Origin: Methanothrix sp.
GTDB taxonomy: Archaea; Halobacteriota; Methanosarcinia; Methanotrichales; Methanotrichaceae
DNA: 64,000 nt
Direction: 5' to 3'
Assembly: GCA_029907715.1 (NCBI GenBank)
Contig: JARYLI010000004.1
Location: 62,001-126,000, forward strand
Shown: positions 47,737-56,719 of the stretch, piece after piece
Layout: the number at the start of each line of letters is the position of its first letter
Numbering within the stretch: position 1 is the stretch's first letter
Program-made: the position numbers and the translations under genes
Notes under the pieces: generated by a model
Told to the model about the DNA's origin: nothing
Seen by the model: only the letters and a program-made list of their open reading frames with translations
The model's database searches: none

Positions 47737-48987
47737 ATGGCTGGTCAAACCCTCTCGGAGAAGATATTCTCAAGGGCCGCGAACAGGGAGGCCAGAGCGG
47801 GCGAGTTCGTCATGGCCTCGATAGATCGCGCGATGATACATGACATAACCGGGCCCCTTGCTGTCAGGGGCTTCTACGAGATAGCAGGCAGGGGGGCCAG
47901 GGTATGGGATCCCTCCAGGATTGTGATACTCTTCGATCACCAGGTGCCTGCAGACAGCATAAAGGCGGCTGAGAACCATCAGATGCTGAGAGCATTTGCA
48001 AGAGAGCAGGGCATCATAAACTACGATGTATTCAGCGGAATCTGCCATCAGGTCATGCCCGAGAACGGCCATGTGCTTCCAGGGCAGCTCATTGTTGGCA
48101 CGGACTCTCACACATGCACATACGGTGCGCTGGGAGCATTCGCGACCGGCATCGGCTCGACAGACATGGCCAGCGTCTTCGCCACAGGAAAGCTCTGGTT
48201 TATGGTCCCCCAGACCCTCAGGCTTGTGATAGACGGGCGCCTGCCAAGGAGAGTCACATCAAAGGATGTGATTCTAAGGATCATCGGGGATATCGGCGCG
48301 GATGGTGCGAACTACCTCGCATGCGAATTCGCCGGATCCGCGGTCGAAAGGATGAGCGTCGCAGAGAGGATGACCATGACCAACATGTCGATAGAGATGG
48401 GGGCGAAGGCAGGGCTTGTGGAGCCGGACAGGACGACCATGACGTACCTCAGGGAGTGGGTCACTGGGGATCCGATCAGGGGCGATGAGGACGCGATCTT
48501 CACAGAAAGACACTGGAACGTGAACGATCTCGAGCCACAGGTGGCCATGCCCCATCGCGTCGATAATGTTGTACCTGTAAGCAGGCTCCCCCACGTGAAG
48601 ATCGATCAGGTCTTCCTCGGATCGTGCACGAATGGTCGATTCGAGGACCTCAAGCTCGCCGCAGAGGTGATGGGCGATGAGCCGGTCGCACGGGGCGTCA
48701 GAATGATCGTCATCCCTGCGAGCAGGAAGGAGTACATGAGGGCTCTCAGGGCAGGACTCATAGAGAAGTTCGTGGAGGCTGGCGCGATCGTCGAGTCACC
48801 CTGCTGCGGCCCGTGCATGGGCGGGAGCTTCGGGCTGATCGGGCCTGGAGAGGTCTCGCTGTCGACATCGAACAGGAATTTCGTCGGAAGGCAGGGGAGC
48901 CCGAAGGGAGAGGTTTATCTCTGCTCTCCCGCAGTCGCAGGGGCAAGCGCCATAACCGGAGAGATCACGGATCCCCGGGAGATCTGA
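47737..48987 (+). CDS. leuC: 3-isopropylmalate / homoaconitate dehydratase large subunit
   Basis: A 416-residue aconitase-family large subunit. Substrate and cluster motifs: [36 protein letters not shown] and [11 protein letters not shown] (the cluster cysteines). It acts in leucine synthesis or, in methanogens, on homocitrate homologues for coenzyme B; the two cannot be told apart safely here. No small subunit gene is nearby. The frame is open to 47677; [15 protein letters not shown] at 47737 matches the usual N terminus, and a TATA-like GATTTATCTA about 28 bases ahead supports a leaderless start. ATG 47716 and 47725 remain possible. Confidence 0.88.
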   Translation: MAGQTLSEKIFSRAANREARAGEFVMASIDRAMIHDITGPLAVRGFYEIAGRGARVWDPSRIVILFDHQVPADSIKAAENHQMLRAFAREQGIINYDVFSGICHQVMPENGHVLPGQLIVGTDSHTCTYGALGAFATGIGSTDMASVFATGKLWFMVPQTLRLVIDGRLPRRVTSKDVILRIIGDIGADGANYLACEFAGSAVERMSVAERMTMTNMSIEMGAKAGLVEPDRTTMTYLREWVTGDPIRGDEDAIFTERHWNVNDLEPQVAMPHRVDNVVPVSRLPHVKIDQVFLGSCTNGRFEDLKLAAEVMGDEPVARGVRMIVIPASRKEYMRALRAGLIEKFVEAGAIVESPCCGPCMGGSFGLIGPGEVSLSTSNRNFVGRQGSPKGEVYLCSPAVAGASAITGEITDPREI

Positions 48988-49082
48988 TGGTGGTGGGACC
49001 TGCAAGGCCCTCATCAGAAGAGGCATGAGTCACTGAGCGGCGCAGGGGCGCGAATGGCCTCTGCGTGATCGTTTATGATACG

Positions 49083-49877
49083 ATGAAGGTTGCACTGAAG
49101 GTCGCATATCTCGGAGATCGCTACTGCGGATTCCAGAGGCAGCCGGGGCTCCGCACGGTGGAATCTGTCATAAGAGATGCTCTTCTGAGGATCGGGGTCG
49201 CAAATGGGGACTTCTGCTATGCGGGAAGAACGGACAGAGGCGTAAGCGCGCTCGGCCAGGTCATCGACTTCTGGATTGATGATGAGAGAGGGCATCTCGC
49301 ATTCCCCAGGGTGATCAACGGGTTCCTCCCATCTGATGTGTGGGCATGGGCCAGGGCTGTCGCGCCGGTCGGGTTCAGCGCCAGGTGGAGCGCCCTGTGG
49401 AGGGAGTACAGGTACTTTTTGTTCTCTCCGGATCTCGACCTGGGCTCAGTGAGAGCAGCTTCAGAGCATCTTGTAGGCACCCACGACTTCAGGAATTTCT
49501 CCACATCAAAGGTGGACACGATCCGCAGGATCATCTCCATTGATGTGAACGAGCGCGGTGGGATCGTCATGTTCGATATAAGAGCGGATGGGTTTCTCTG
49601 GAACATGGTCCGGCGCATCGTCGGAGCCCTCGAGCTGATAGGCATCGGCGAGAAGCCGGTGGGCTGGATCCGGGAGCTCCTCGATCCATCGACACCACAC
49701 GGCGCGCCAACAGCCCCGCCAGAGGGACTGATGCTCATGGACGTCGGCTACAGTGGTCTGGAGTGGGTTGAGGATCGCTACACAAAGCAGCGCATCTCGA
49801 GGGTGCTCATCAGCGAGGCGAGAAGGAGAGCAGCGATGTCCTGCGTTGTCCAGGAGATGCTCTGGCGGATGAGGTGA
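49083..49877 (+). CDS. truA: tRNA pseudouridine synthase A
   Basis: A 264-residue pseudouridine synthase for positions 38-40 of the anticodon arm. The catalytic aspartate is in CYAGRTDRGVSALGQ; VAYLGDRYCGFQRQPG and the RADGFLWNMVRRIVGAL motif are typical. GTG 49065 is a longer alternative start; the family begins at MKVALKVAYLG. Confidence 0.94.
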   Translation: MKVALKVAYLGDRYCGFQRQPGLRTVESVIRDALLRIGVANGDFCYAGRTDRGVSALGQVIDFWIDDERGHLAFPRVINGFLPSDVWAWARAVAPVGFSARWSALWREYRYFLFSPDLDLGSVRAASEHLVGTHDFRNFSTSKVDTIRRIISIDVNERGGIVMFDIRADGFLWNMVRRIVGALELIGIGEKPVGWIRELLDPSTPHGAPTAPPEGLMLMDVGYSGLEWVEDRYTKQRISRVLISEARRRAAMSCVVQEMLWRMR

Positions 49878-50050
49878 GATCTGTGATATCAACGAAGACC
49901 TAGCCGGAGAGATCTCCCATCAGGGATATCATGTGAATAATCATGGAGATGCATGCCAGGGGCGCTGCAAATGGCTGTTCTTTGAATCGCAAGACCCGTA
50001 GTGGGCGATTAAGCCGCCTGGAATACCACTCACAGCTCGACATCAGACAG

Positions 50051-50100
50051 GCGGAAAGGTTAATACGTCAGCAGCCTTCTTCGGGATGAGAGGTGTAGGA
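50051..50100 (+). promoter_or_regulatory. Promoter and leader of fae-hps
   Basis: GGAAAGGTTAATACG (50052-50066) gives BRE plus TATA, placing the transcript start at about 50085. The following leader includes AGAGGTG (50089-50095), a Shine-Dalgarno site five bases before a TTG start at 50101. Confidence 0.6.
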
Positions 50101-51279
50101 TTGTTTTTAGTAGGAGAGGCTCTTATCGGGAAGGAGCCCGAGGTAGCTCACATCGACCTGCTTATCGGGGATAAGAACGGTCCGGTGGGCATTGCGTTTG
50201 CAAATGGCCTCACGCAGCTCTCTGCCGGTCACACACCACTTCTCTCAGTCATAAGGCCGAACCTGCCGGCCAAGCCATCGACGCTGATAGTTCCGAAGGT
50301 CACTGTGAAGAGCATGGAGCAGGCGGCGATCATATTCGGTCCAGCCCAGAGTGCTGTGGCAAAGGCAGTGGCAGACGCCGTGGAGGAGGGTGTGATCCCA
50401 AAGGAGCGTGCTGAGGAGCTGGTGATCGTAGTATCTGTGTTCATACATCCGGATGCGAAGGACTACGACGCGATCTACAGGTACAACTACGGCGCGACTA
50501 AGCTGGCCATCCAGAGGGCGATGGAGGGATTCCCGGATGTAGATAAGGTCCTCTACGAGAAGGACAGATCCCTGCATCCGGTGATGGGCTACAGGGTGAT
50601 GAGGCTCTGGGATCCACCGTACCTGCAGATAGCATTTGATATCGTCGATCTCGCTGAGGTCAGGCGGGTTCTTTCCGAGATTCCTGATAGCGATCATCTG
50701 CTGATAGAGATCGGCACGCCGCTGGTGAAGATGCATGGTGTTCAGGTCGTGAGGGAGGTGCGGAGAGCACGGCCAGGATCGTTTGTCATACTAGATCTGA
50801 AGACCCTGGACACGGGGAATCTCGAGGTCAGGCTTGCTGCAGACGCATCCGCGGATGCTGTTGTCATCTCAGGACTGGCGCCCAGAAAGACGATCGAGCT
50901 TGCGATCAGGGAGGCGAAAAAGACCGGCATATACTCGATAGTGGACATGCTGAATGTGAGCGATCCGGTTGAGGTTCTCAGGAACCTTTCGGTGCTTCCT
51001 GATGTTGTTGAGCTCCACAGGGCGATAGATATGGAGAACAGCGAGCATGCGTGGCAGAGCATCCCTGAGATCAAATCTCTCGGGAAGAGGCTGCTCGTCG
51101 CGGTTGCTGGTGGGATCAGGGTGGACAATGTCGGGGATGCACTCCGTGCTGGAGCAGATATTATCGTGGTCGGCAGGGCGATAACGAGATCAAAGGATGT
51201 CAGAGACATGACGGAGCAGTTCCTGAGCCAGCTGAAGAAGAGCGAGATCGATCAGTACAGAATCATGACAGACTTCTGA
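50101..51279 (+). CDS. Formaldehyde-activating enzyme / hexulose-6-phosphate synthase fusion
   Basis: A fusion of Fae (residues about 1-160: [40 protein letters not shown]) and Hps (about 165-392: [22 protein letters not shown]). Fae condenses formaldehyde with tetrahydromethanopterin; Hps releases or fixes formaldehyde from hexulose 6-phosphate, so archaea use the pair for ribose phosphate synthesis. ATG 50086 opens the frame, but the Shine-Dalgarno AGAGGTG lies between it and TTG 50101, and a TTG start gives (M)FLVGEALIG, the family N terminus. I therefore prefer TTG. Confidence 0.88.
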   Translation: MFLVGEALIGKEPEVAHIDLLIGDKNGPVGIAFANGLTQLSAGHTPLLSVIRPNLPAKPSTLIVPKVTVKSMEQAAIIFGPAQSAVAKAVADAVEEGVIPKERAEELVIVVSVFIHPDAKDYDAIYRYNYGATKLAIQRAMEGFPDVDKVLYEKDRSLHPVMGYRVMRLWDPPYLQIAFDIVDLAEVRRVLSEIPDSDHLLIEIGTPLVKMHGVQVVREVRRARPGSFVILDLKTLDTGNLEVRLAADASADAVVISGLAPRKTIELAIREAKKTGIYSIVDMLNVSDPVEVLRNLSVLPDVVELHRAIDMENSEHAWQSIPEIKSLGKRLLVAVAGGIRVDNVGDALRAGADIIVVGRAITRSKDVRDMTEQFLSQLKKSEIDQYRIMTDF

Positions 51280-52556
51280 TGCTGCCGCTCATCATTTTTC
51301 TTCTCATATCTCCTGCGATCTGCGCCAGCGATGGCGTATCTCCGGCCGGCGAATCGCTGCCCAGGGGAGCAGTCCTTCTCATCGTCGATGGACTCGGGTC
51401 GAGCTACATCTACCCTGAGCATATGCCGTACTCGGTGGATGGAAGAGTCCTGGATCATGCAGTGCTGTTCAACATCAGCGATGGCGCCAGGGTTCTCGAT
51501 ATCAGGGCATCAATCCCATCCACTGTTCCGGCGCACAGCACGATAGTCACAGGATGCTCAACTGCGGATGAGATCATGGTGGGAATGGATAACGCCACGA
51601 TATTCGATGCAGCTCGACGCAGTGGGTACATGTGTATCGCCATAATGCAGCGCGGTGATTTCATCAACATGCTTCTGAAGCAGGACGGGGTTCTTTATTT
51701 TGAGAACAACTCCCTCTCCGGGGATCCGACGATGGGATCCAGAGCCGGTCTCCCGGAGGATGTGCGTGAGATCATGGAGGAGTGGATGCATGCCTGCCAG
51801 TTTTACAGCTCAGGCTATGCCAGATACAACCGCTGGGGTCTCGACGCCGCCACAGACATGGTGAGAAGGCTGGACCGGCCATTTCTGCTCACAGTCAACA
51901 TCGGCGGCATCGACTCCGCCGGTCATTACAGAGGTTTTGATGAGTACATTAGGGTTGTGAGGGCGCTGGATGTGGGACTGGGAGAGCTCGTTCGCGCCTG
52001 CAGGGAGAGGGATGTGCTGCTCATCGTTACCGCGGATCACGGCATGTCATTCACAAGATCCCGCGGAGGACATGCCGGAGAGAACTACTCAAACCGCCTG
52101 GAGAGCCTGAGGATACCTCTGATGGCAGTCGGACCGGGCGTTGATGATGTGATCCTGGGCGGCAAATGGTCGCAGGCGGATATCGCTCCCACACTGCTTG
52201 CGCTGCTCGGGATCGAGAACGATCTGGCGCTCAGCGATGGAAGGAGTCTGCCGATAAGAAAGACGTACAGCCTTCGGGTGGAGCTGCCACGCCCGGGCGG
52301 TGTGGAGGTTCGCAGAAACGGCTCGGTTGTTGCAGCGGACAGCGGCTCCTCAAGCTACATCTTCCGTGGGCTGGAGAGAGGGATTTACGATCTGTATCTC
52401 GCCGGAGATCTGAGATCCACTGTTATATACAACGACACAACCCTGGATCTGCGCCAGCCCGGCTCAGGAGTCATCCCGAGATGGCTTCTGGGAGCTCTCC
52501 TGATACTGGCCATAAATGCATGTGGGGTCTTTGTGATCGTGAGGTTGCTCAGATGA
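51279..52556 (+). CDS. Exported, membrane-anchored phosphatase/phosphodiesterase-superfamily protein
   Basis: A 425-residue protein of the alkaline phosphatase superfamily. Signal peptide at the start; metal and nucleophile sites in LLIVDGLGSSY, STVPAHSTIVTGC, NIGGIDSAGHYRG and LLIVTADHGMSF, where the DHG histidine and the two aspartates are kept. A C-terminal transmembrane helix (WLLGALLILAINACGVFVIV) anchors it outside the membrane. It begins with ATG overlapping the fae-hps stop. The substrate is unknown; phosphoglyceromutase-like or ethanolamine-phosphate transferase-like activities are the nearest. Confidence 0.85.
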   Translation: MLPLIIFLLISPAICASDGVSPAGESLPRGAVLLIVDGLGSSYIYPEHMPYSVDGRVLDHAVLFNISDGARVLDIRASIPSTVPAHSTIVTGCSTADEIMVGMDNATIFDAARRSGYMCIAIMQRGDFINMLLKQDGVLYFENNSLSGDPTMGSRAGLPEDVREIMEEWMHACQFYSSGYARYNRWGLDAATDMVRRLDRPFLLTVNIGGIDSAGHYRGFDEYIRVVRALDVGLGELVRACRERDVLLIVTADHGMSFTRSRGGHAGENYSNRLESLRIPLMAVGPGVDDVILGGKWSQADIAPTLLALLGIENDLALSDGRSLPIRKTYSLRVELPRPGGVEVRRNGSVVAADSGSSSYIFRGLERGIYDLYLAGDLRSTVIYNDTTLDLRQPGSGVIPRWLLGALLILAINACGVFVIVRLLR

Positions 52557-52632
52557 GTGCGGTGGTTATTGAGAAAGACAGTAATGCCAGCCAGGTGTCG
52601 GAGTTCCTGCCATCCCCGCGCAATGGAGGGTT

Positions 52633-53814
52633 ATGACTGAATACATGAGAATCGCGGAACTGCTGAGCTCCAGTAGCAGGGACAGGATCAGCGCCATGGC
52701 ATCTCTTCTCAGATCGCTGTCTCCAGAGGAGATCTGCCCTGCGGTGCGGCTCCTGACAGGTGGCATAAGGCCCAGCTGGAGTCCTGGGGAGCTGAGTGGG
52801 AAGGATATTGTGATGGACGCCCTGCTCTCAATCTCGGATCAGATCGAGGGCGGCGACCTGGGGGAGATGGCAGAGCACGCGATCCGCCACAAACGCCAGA
52901 CTGGCATAGACGAGGCACCTCTCACCATCGGCCATGTCCAGAGCGTGCTTAGCAGTCTCATGATGTCGAAAGGGCGTGGCTCTGAGAGGAGGCGCAGGTC
53001 CATGCTGACAGGTCTGCTGCTATCATCAGCGCCGCTTGAGGGGAGGTACATAGCGCTAACAGCAACCGGTCTCAGATCCGGCATAGGGCCGGGGACGGTT
53101 GCATCGGCGGTATCAAGGGCCTTTGGAGTGGATATCAAAAAGGTATGGGCAGCATATTCGAGGCACCCGGAGATGGGGCTGGTGGCGGAAGCTGCATCCT
53201 CCGGTGCTCTGGACGATATAAGGCTCACGCCCGGTGTTCCTTTCGTCATGATGGACATCCCCAGGGTGGAGATCGCACCCGGGCAGCTCTCCCTTACCGG
53301 ATCGGATCTCATCTGCTGTGCGAGAAGGGGCATCAGAGTCCAGCTTCATGTATCTGAGGGGAGATCCTGGCTCTTCACCACCAGGCGAAGGGATATCAGC
53401 CATATCGTCAGTGGACTCAGAGCAGAGCTGATCGGGTCTGCGATGCTCGAGGGCGAGATGCGTGCGGGGGATGGTCTCTTCCAGATAACACGGCTGATCA
53501 ACCGGAGGAGGAGCTCAAGGCGGTCATCGATCAGGCCATCGATAATCATCTGGGATGCGGTCTGCACAGATAACAGGGAGATCGTCGATCTGGCATACTC
53601 GGAGAGGCTCCGCCTGGCATCAGAGGTCGTGCGGAAGATCGAGGGGGAGCCTCTCGAGCTCTCCATTGTGGAACCACTGGACCCTGCAGAGGCGCTTCAG
53701 GGCGGTCTTCCGGTCATGGCACGCTCGCCATCTGCCCCATATCTTCTGGGGAGGAGTAGCAGGGTGGACTTTCAGATTGTGCCTCGCCGAACCCAAGGCG
53801 TTCCACGGAGCTGA
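52633..53814 (+). CDS. Degenerate ATP-dependent DNA ligase-like protein
   Basis: A 393-residue protein related to archaeal LigA. The N-terminal DNA-binding domain is kept (LSPEEICPAVRLLTGGIRP, TGLLLSSAPLEGRYIALTATG). The adenylation domain follows, but motif I, EYKYDGAR in active ligases, reads CCARRGIRVQLH: lysine is A230 and aspartate is R232. The EGE motif survives (MLEGEMRA). The OB-fold and motifs IV-VI are missing; active archaeal enzymes have about 560 residues. The frame is intact and codon use normal, so it is either a recent relic or a retained non-catalytic protein. GGAGGG precedes ATG 52633; ATG 52645 is an alternative. Confidence 0.75.
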   Translation: MTEYMRIAELLSSSSRDRISAMASLLRSLSPEEICPAVRLLTGGIRPSWSPGELSGKDIVMDALLSISDQIEGGDLGEMAEHAIRHKRQTGIDEAPLTIGHVQSVLSSLMMSKGRGSERRRRSMLTGLLLSSAPLEGRYIALTATGLRSGIGPGTVASAVSRAFGVDIKKVWAAYSRHPEMGLVAEAASSGALDDIRLTPGVPFVMMDIPRVEIAPGQLSLTGSDLICCARRGIRVQLHVSEGRSWLFTTRRRDISHIVSGLRAELIGSAMLEGEMRAGDGLFQITRLINRRRSSRRSSIRPSIIIWDAVCTDNREIVDLAYSERLRLASEVVRKIEGEPLELSIVEPLDPAEALQGGLPVMARSPSAPYLLGRSSRVDFQIVPRRTQGVPRS

Positions 53815-53901
53815 CTGGCGAGAGCATTCTTCGATCAGGGGGAGCGTGTTGAAGCACCGTCCACGACCAGGTCTGAGCTCAGAGAACCAGATGCAGATCA
53901 A

Positions 53902-54753
53902 TCAGAACGGCCACACTCCTGAGAGCAGACATCCAGTGAGAAATCCGATCACAGCTCCGCCGTTGAGGAACGGCAGTCCAGCCTGCGGTCTCTCACCTGA
54001 GGTCACTGCGAGAACCATGAAACCCATGTACGTCCCGAGCATCGCGCCGATCGCCGGCAGGGCGACGCCGAAGACCTCATGACTCACTGGAAGAGACCAG
54101 TTCGCGGATACAACAAGCACTGATGGCATTATCGCATCCCCCAGCCCAAGGAAGTATGCGTCTCTCCCATCAGCTCCCCGAACCCGGAAGCTGTAGCTTC
54201 TGCTCTTCGGGATGACAAAGAGCAGAGGTGCCCTGATCTTTATTACGCTCTCAGCCAGCGTGACCATGTGTTTTGTTTTGTAGACGGATATCGCATCATA
54301 GACAGCAAGAATTGAGAGGAGAACGATCACAGGCAGAGCCTCCATGCTGATCCCGAAGAGAACACTGACTCCTGCGCTCACAAGAATCCCCAGTGAGTCC
54401 ACCACGTACCACTCTGGATAGTACAGCATCGCAAGCATGAGAACGAGGGAGATCGATAATGCCAGCATCCACGGCAGGTAGACGCCGAGAACGTAAAAGA
54501 CGCTTAGGAATAGGCAGAGCTGGATGGTCCCGGAGATGAGCCAGCTCCATCCGAGCTTCGTTGCCAGAAGCAGAAATCCTGTGAATACCAGCACCAGTCC
54601 GATGTAGAGTATGGCATTCGATGTCGCGGACGGATCCTCAAAGACCCGAACCTCGCTCGCCGAGAGCGCGGGCATCATGCCAAGCGAGAGGAGCTGAACC
54701 GCGATTATCAGAAGAAGCATCCACAGCATGGGACGCTCTGCTCGTCTTCCCAT
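53902..54753 (-). CDS. Presenilin-type intramembrane aspartyl protease
   Basis: A 283-residue membrane protein with about nine hydrophobic segments, of the archaeal presenilin/signal-peptide-peptidase family. The catalytic aspartates are in LAVYDAISVYKTKHM and LGLGDAIMPS (GxGD); the third motif reads QAGLPFLNGGAV, a variant of the PAL motif. It should cleave substrates inside the membrane. TTTTTAAAATATGAG (about 54769-54783, minus strand) is a TATA box 25 bases before ATG 54753, suggesting a leaderless message; ATG 54813 would lie upstream of that box. Confidence 0.88.
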   Translation of the reverse strand: MGRRAERPMLWMLLLIIAVQLLSLGMMPALSASEVRVFEDPSATSNAILYIGLVLVFTGFLLLATKLGWSWLISGTIQLCLFLSVFYVLGVYLPWMLALSISLVLMLAMLYYPEWYVVDSLGILVSAGVSVLFGISMEALPVIVLLSILAVYDAISVYKTKHMVTLAESVIKIRAPLLFVIPKSRSYSFRVRGADGRDAYFLGLGDAIMPSVLVVSANWSLPVSHEVFGVALPAIGAMLGTYMGFMVLAVTSGERPQAGLPFLNGGAVIGFLTGCLLSGVWPF

Positions 54754-54926
54754 GGTGAAAAGATGCAGCTCATATTTTAAAAACCCTCTCCCCTCAGATG
54801 TGCTCGGAAGCATGCTGCATCTGCAGTGGTCTCATTCAGCTGATTCAGCGATGCAGCAGATGGTGATGGAACAGGGGCCATGCTTCCCGCGTTAGGTCAA
54901 CGTCCGCTCTTCCATATTATAGAGAA

Positions 54927-55101
54927 CGCTCTTATCCATCTGATAACTTGCCCGAAGAGGCATCCAGTCCTGCTACGCGCTCGTTTCGACTTATCTTCGA
55001 CTGCGTCGAAGAGTTTCGACGAAGTCGAAGGCCTGGCGAGCGAATGAGTGCACTCAGCAACCGGCCTGCATGACCTCCAAGTTGCTGAATACATAAGAGC
55101 G
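54927..55101. mobile_element. MITE, copy B, carrying a hairpin insertion
   Basis: Terminal inverted repeats CGCTCTTAT (54927-54935) and ATAAGAGCG (55093-55101) are perfect, and the element is flanked by a perfect 8-bp duplication ATAGAGAA (54919-54926 and 55102-55109). It is about 50 bp longer than copy A because the TCGAC double hairpin sits in the middle (about 54981-55031). Confidence 0.87.
54993..55030 (+). repeat. TCGAC double-hairpin repeat, copy 2 (inside MITE B)
   Basis: Two adjacent palindromes with TTCGAC/GTCGAA stems and 3-nt loops, 36 of 38 bases identical to the reverse complement of 4822-4859. It lies within MITE copy B, so it inserted after that copy formed or travelled with it. 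Confidence 0.85.
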
Positions 55102-55532
55102 ATAGAGAATTACCAAAAGACTGCTTTTTATATAAAACATCACCTGTACTTAGTGACAGGGGCCGATCGTAGAAAAAGGGGTTAGTAGGAATACTCCATA
55201 AATCTGCCCGTAGAAGCACTGGGCCAGCCATGCATTCCAGGTTAGTGAATAAGTGCGTTCAGCAACCACATTGCACGACCCGCAAGCTGCCAAACACATA
55301 AGAGCGATCAAAGTCAACACAGACTTCCATAGCATGGGTACATGAGCCTGGCATTATTGGACATCCAGAGTCCAGTCCCTGCCGCATGTCGAATTTTATG
55401 TGAATGGGATTAAACAGACATTATTAAAATTATATTTTTATAATTAACTACTGAAGCTCTTACTCCATCCGTCACTGAGAATAGGGATAAAACTTAATAC
55501 AGTTGATGACATCTTAATTTCTGGTGGTGCTT

Positions 55533-55652
55533 GTGCCTAAGTTCAAGAAGCGCGAGACCGAGAGGAAGGGTGGCAAGAAGATGGAGAGCCTTGAGGAGAA
55601 GCTGCTGAAGACACACCTGGATGAGCTGAAGGGCGCAGGCGGTGAGGAGTAG
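55533..55652 (+). CDS. Small basic protein before the sulfur-carrier gene
   Basis: A 39-residue reading frame starting with GTG (MPKFKKRETERKGGKK...), rich in Lys and Glu and ending KGAGGEE. GGTGGTG stands just ahead of the GTG and a TATA-like box about 40 bases upstream. It ends five bases before the ThiS/MoaD-like gene, in the same orientation. Family not recognised; the operon position suggests a partner of the carrier protein. Coding status is likely but not certain given the length. Confidence 0.6.
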   Translation: MPKFKKRETERKGGKKMESLEEKLLKTHLDELKGAGGEE

Positions 55653-55657
55653 AGGTT

Positions 55658-55867
55658 TTGATATCTGTATCCGTGAGGATATTCGCTGATGTTGAGGCTG
55701 AGAGGAAGCTCGTCCTGCCTGAGGGGACCACATATTACGGGCTTCTGGATCTCCTTGGCATAAACCCGGAGACAGTGGTGATCACAAGGGACGGGGTACC
55801 CGTTCCGTTCAACGACTCAGCGCTTCCAGGCGAGATCGAGATCATCCGGGTTGTATCTGCTGGCTAG
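55658..55867 (+). CDS. ThiS/MoaD-like ubiquitin-fold sulfur-carrier protein
   Basis: A 69-residue beta-grasp protein (VRIFADVEAERKLVLPEGTT, VVITRDGVPVPFNDSALPGE, IEIIRVVSAG). The chain ends in SAG instead of the usual GG, so activation by an E1-like enzyme would need trimming or tolerate a single terminal glycine. It could supply sulfur for molybdopterin, thiamine or tRNA. It starts with TTG just after GAGG. The last 26 bases overlap the end of the converging regulator gene. Confidence 0.75.
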   Translation: MISVSVRIFADVEAERKLVLPEGTTYYGLLDLLGINPETVVITRDGVPVPFNDSALPGEIEIIRVVSAG

Positions 55868-56258
55868 ATCCCTTCAGGCTGATCTTTTTGCTCAGCTCCC
55901 TCAGCCTCTTTATGCTTTCCATTATTTTTGCGGCCTCTCTCTTCTTCTCCTCCTCGAAGTGCTTTATGATCTCATCAAGGCTCACAGTCAGCCTGTACAC
56001 CTTCATGGGCCTGCCCTTGCCGTCCTTCTTGAGCTCTCTCTCCTCGACCCAGTTGTTCGCTCTGAGCACCCTCATCGCAACTGAGACCTCTGGCTGTCTC
56101 AGGTTTGAGCCAATCTCGATCTCCCTGGACGTGGCCTCCTCAACGTTGGAGAGATACGTTATCATGGCGGCCACATTTCTGGGTATGCCCACGGAGACCA
56201 GCGTCTCCACAAACTCGGCGTCCCTCTCATCGAGAACCCTTACGGAGAACTGTCTCAT
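55842..56258 (-). CDS. Winged-helix transcriptional regulator
   Basis: A 138-residue regulator. The winged helix spans about 12-95 (SVGIPRNVAAMITYLSNVEE, LRQPEVSVAMRVLRANNWV, wing GRPMKVYRL), followed by a long charged helix (HFEEEKKREAAKIMESIKRL). It resembles archaeal TrmB/MarR-type regulators without a sensor domain. ATG 56258 follows GTGAT by four bases; ATG 56264 is also possible. TTTATATTATAAC (minus strand, about 56295-56307) supplies the promoter. Tail-to-tail overlap with the sulfur-carrier gene. Confidence 0.8.
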   Translation of the reverse strand: MRQFSVRVLDERDAEFVETLVSVGIPRNVAAMITYLSNVEEATSREIEIGSNLRQPEVSVAMRVLRANNWVEERELKKDGKGRPMKVYRLTVSLDEIIKHFEEEKKREAAKIMESIKRLRELSKKISLKGSSQQIQPG

Positions 56259-56719
56259 GCACATCACAATCTTCTTTTAGCATTGTGTATTGTTGTTATA
56301 ATATAAATACTTTATTTTGTGACATCATAATCTATATGTTAGTAATATTAATCTTACTTGTTTTGGTCTGCTGCAGGCGGTGCACTCGTGCTGTTGAAAT
56401 CAATAGCATGCGACCATGTGGAAGTCGTTTGGCATTATGCCAGTTCACGCTGATTCCTGACTGCATGTTCAACTATTCGAGCCCACGACCGCAGCGCTTG
56501 TATCTCAAAGAGAGAACTGCAGCACCATCGCCACACGGTGCATATGCATGATGCTCTTAACTGGCGATTGCAGCGCGCTGGAATTACGCGCTGGAATTAT
56601 TTACTGCACCTCATGATCATCACAGCCCCGCTTGGAGGAATGTTTAAGTATTAGTGACAGGTAACTATTTCGCCGATAACGGCTGCTCGTAAAACAGATT
56701 TGGCGTAGGAGGAAATCAG
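56259..56719. promoter_or_regulatory. Spacer ahead of hdrE
   Basis: 461 bases. The left end carries the regulator promoter. A 13-bp tandem duplication, GCGCTGGAATTAY twice, lies at 56575-56600. GTTTAAGTATT (about 56642-56652) is a candidate hdrE TATA box, giving a leader of about 50 bases that ends in GGAGGAAATCAG. No gene seen. Confidence 0.6.

Larger units (their letters stand above)
54905..55306. mobile_element. MITE, older copy C split by a later insertion
   Basis: The left end CGCTCTT-CCATATTAT (54905-54920) and the right part (55191-55306, ending in ATAAGAGCG) seem to be the two halves of one old copy. The flanks TCAACGTC (54897-54904) and TCAAAGTC (55308-55315, one extra base in between) agree at 7 of 8 positions, as expected of a decayed target duplication. 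The right part shares 27 identical bases with copy A. Joining the halves is inference. Confidence 0.55.
54754..55532. other. Gene-free stretch built of nested mobile elements
   Basis: 779 bases with no gene. It contains an old MITE copy, a younger MITE inside it and a hairpin element inside that, followed by AT-rich DNA (55420-55460) and a TATA-like ATAAAACTTAATAC (about 55487) ahead of the small gene at 55533. Confidence 0.8.

Noticed and set aside
48988-49082. leuD-type small subunit after leuC
   Set aside because: The gap is under 100 bases and truA follows; the small subunit gene must lie elsewhere.
54932-55231. 99-residue minus-strand frame
   Set aside because: Covers MITE and hairpin sequence; its open frame follows from the repeats.
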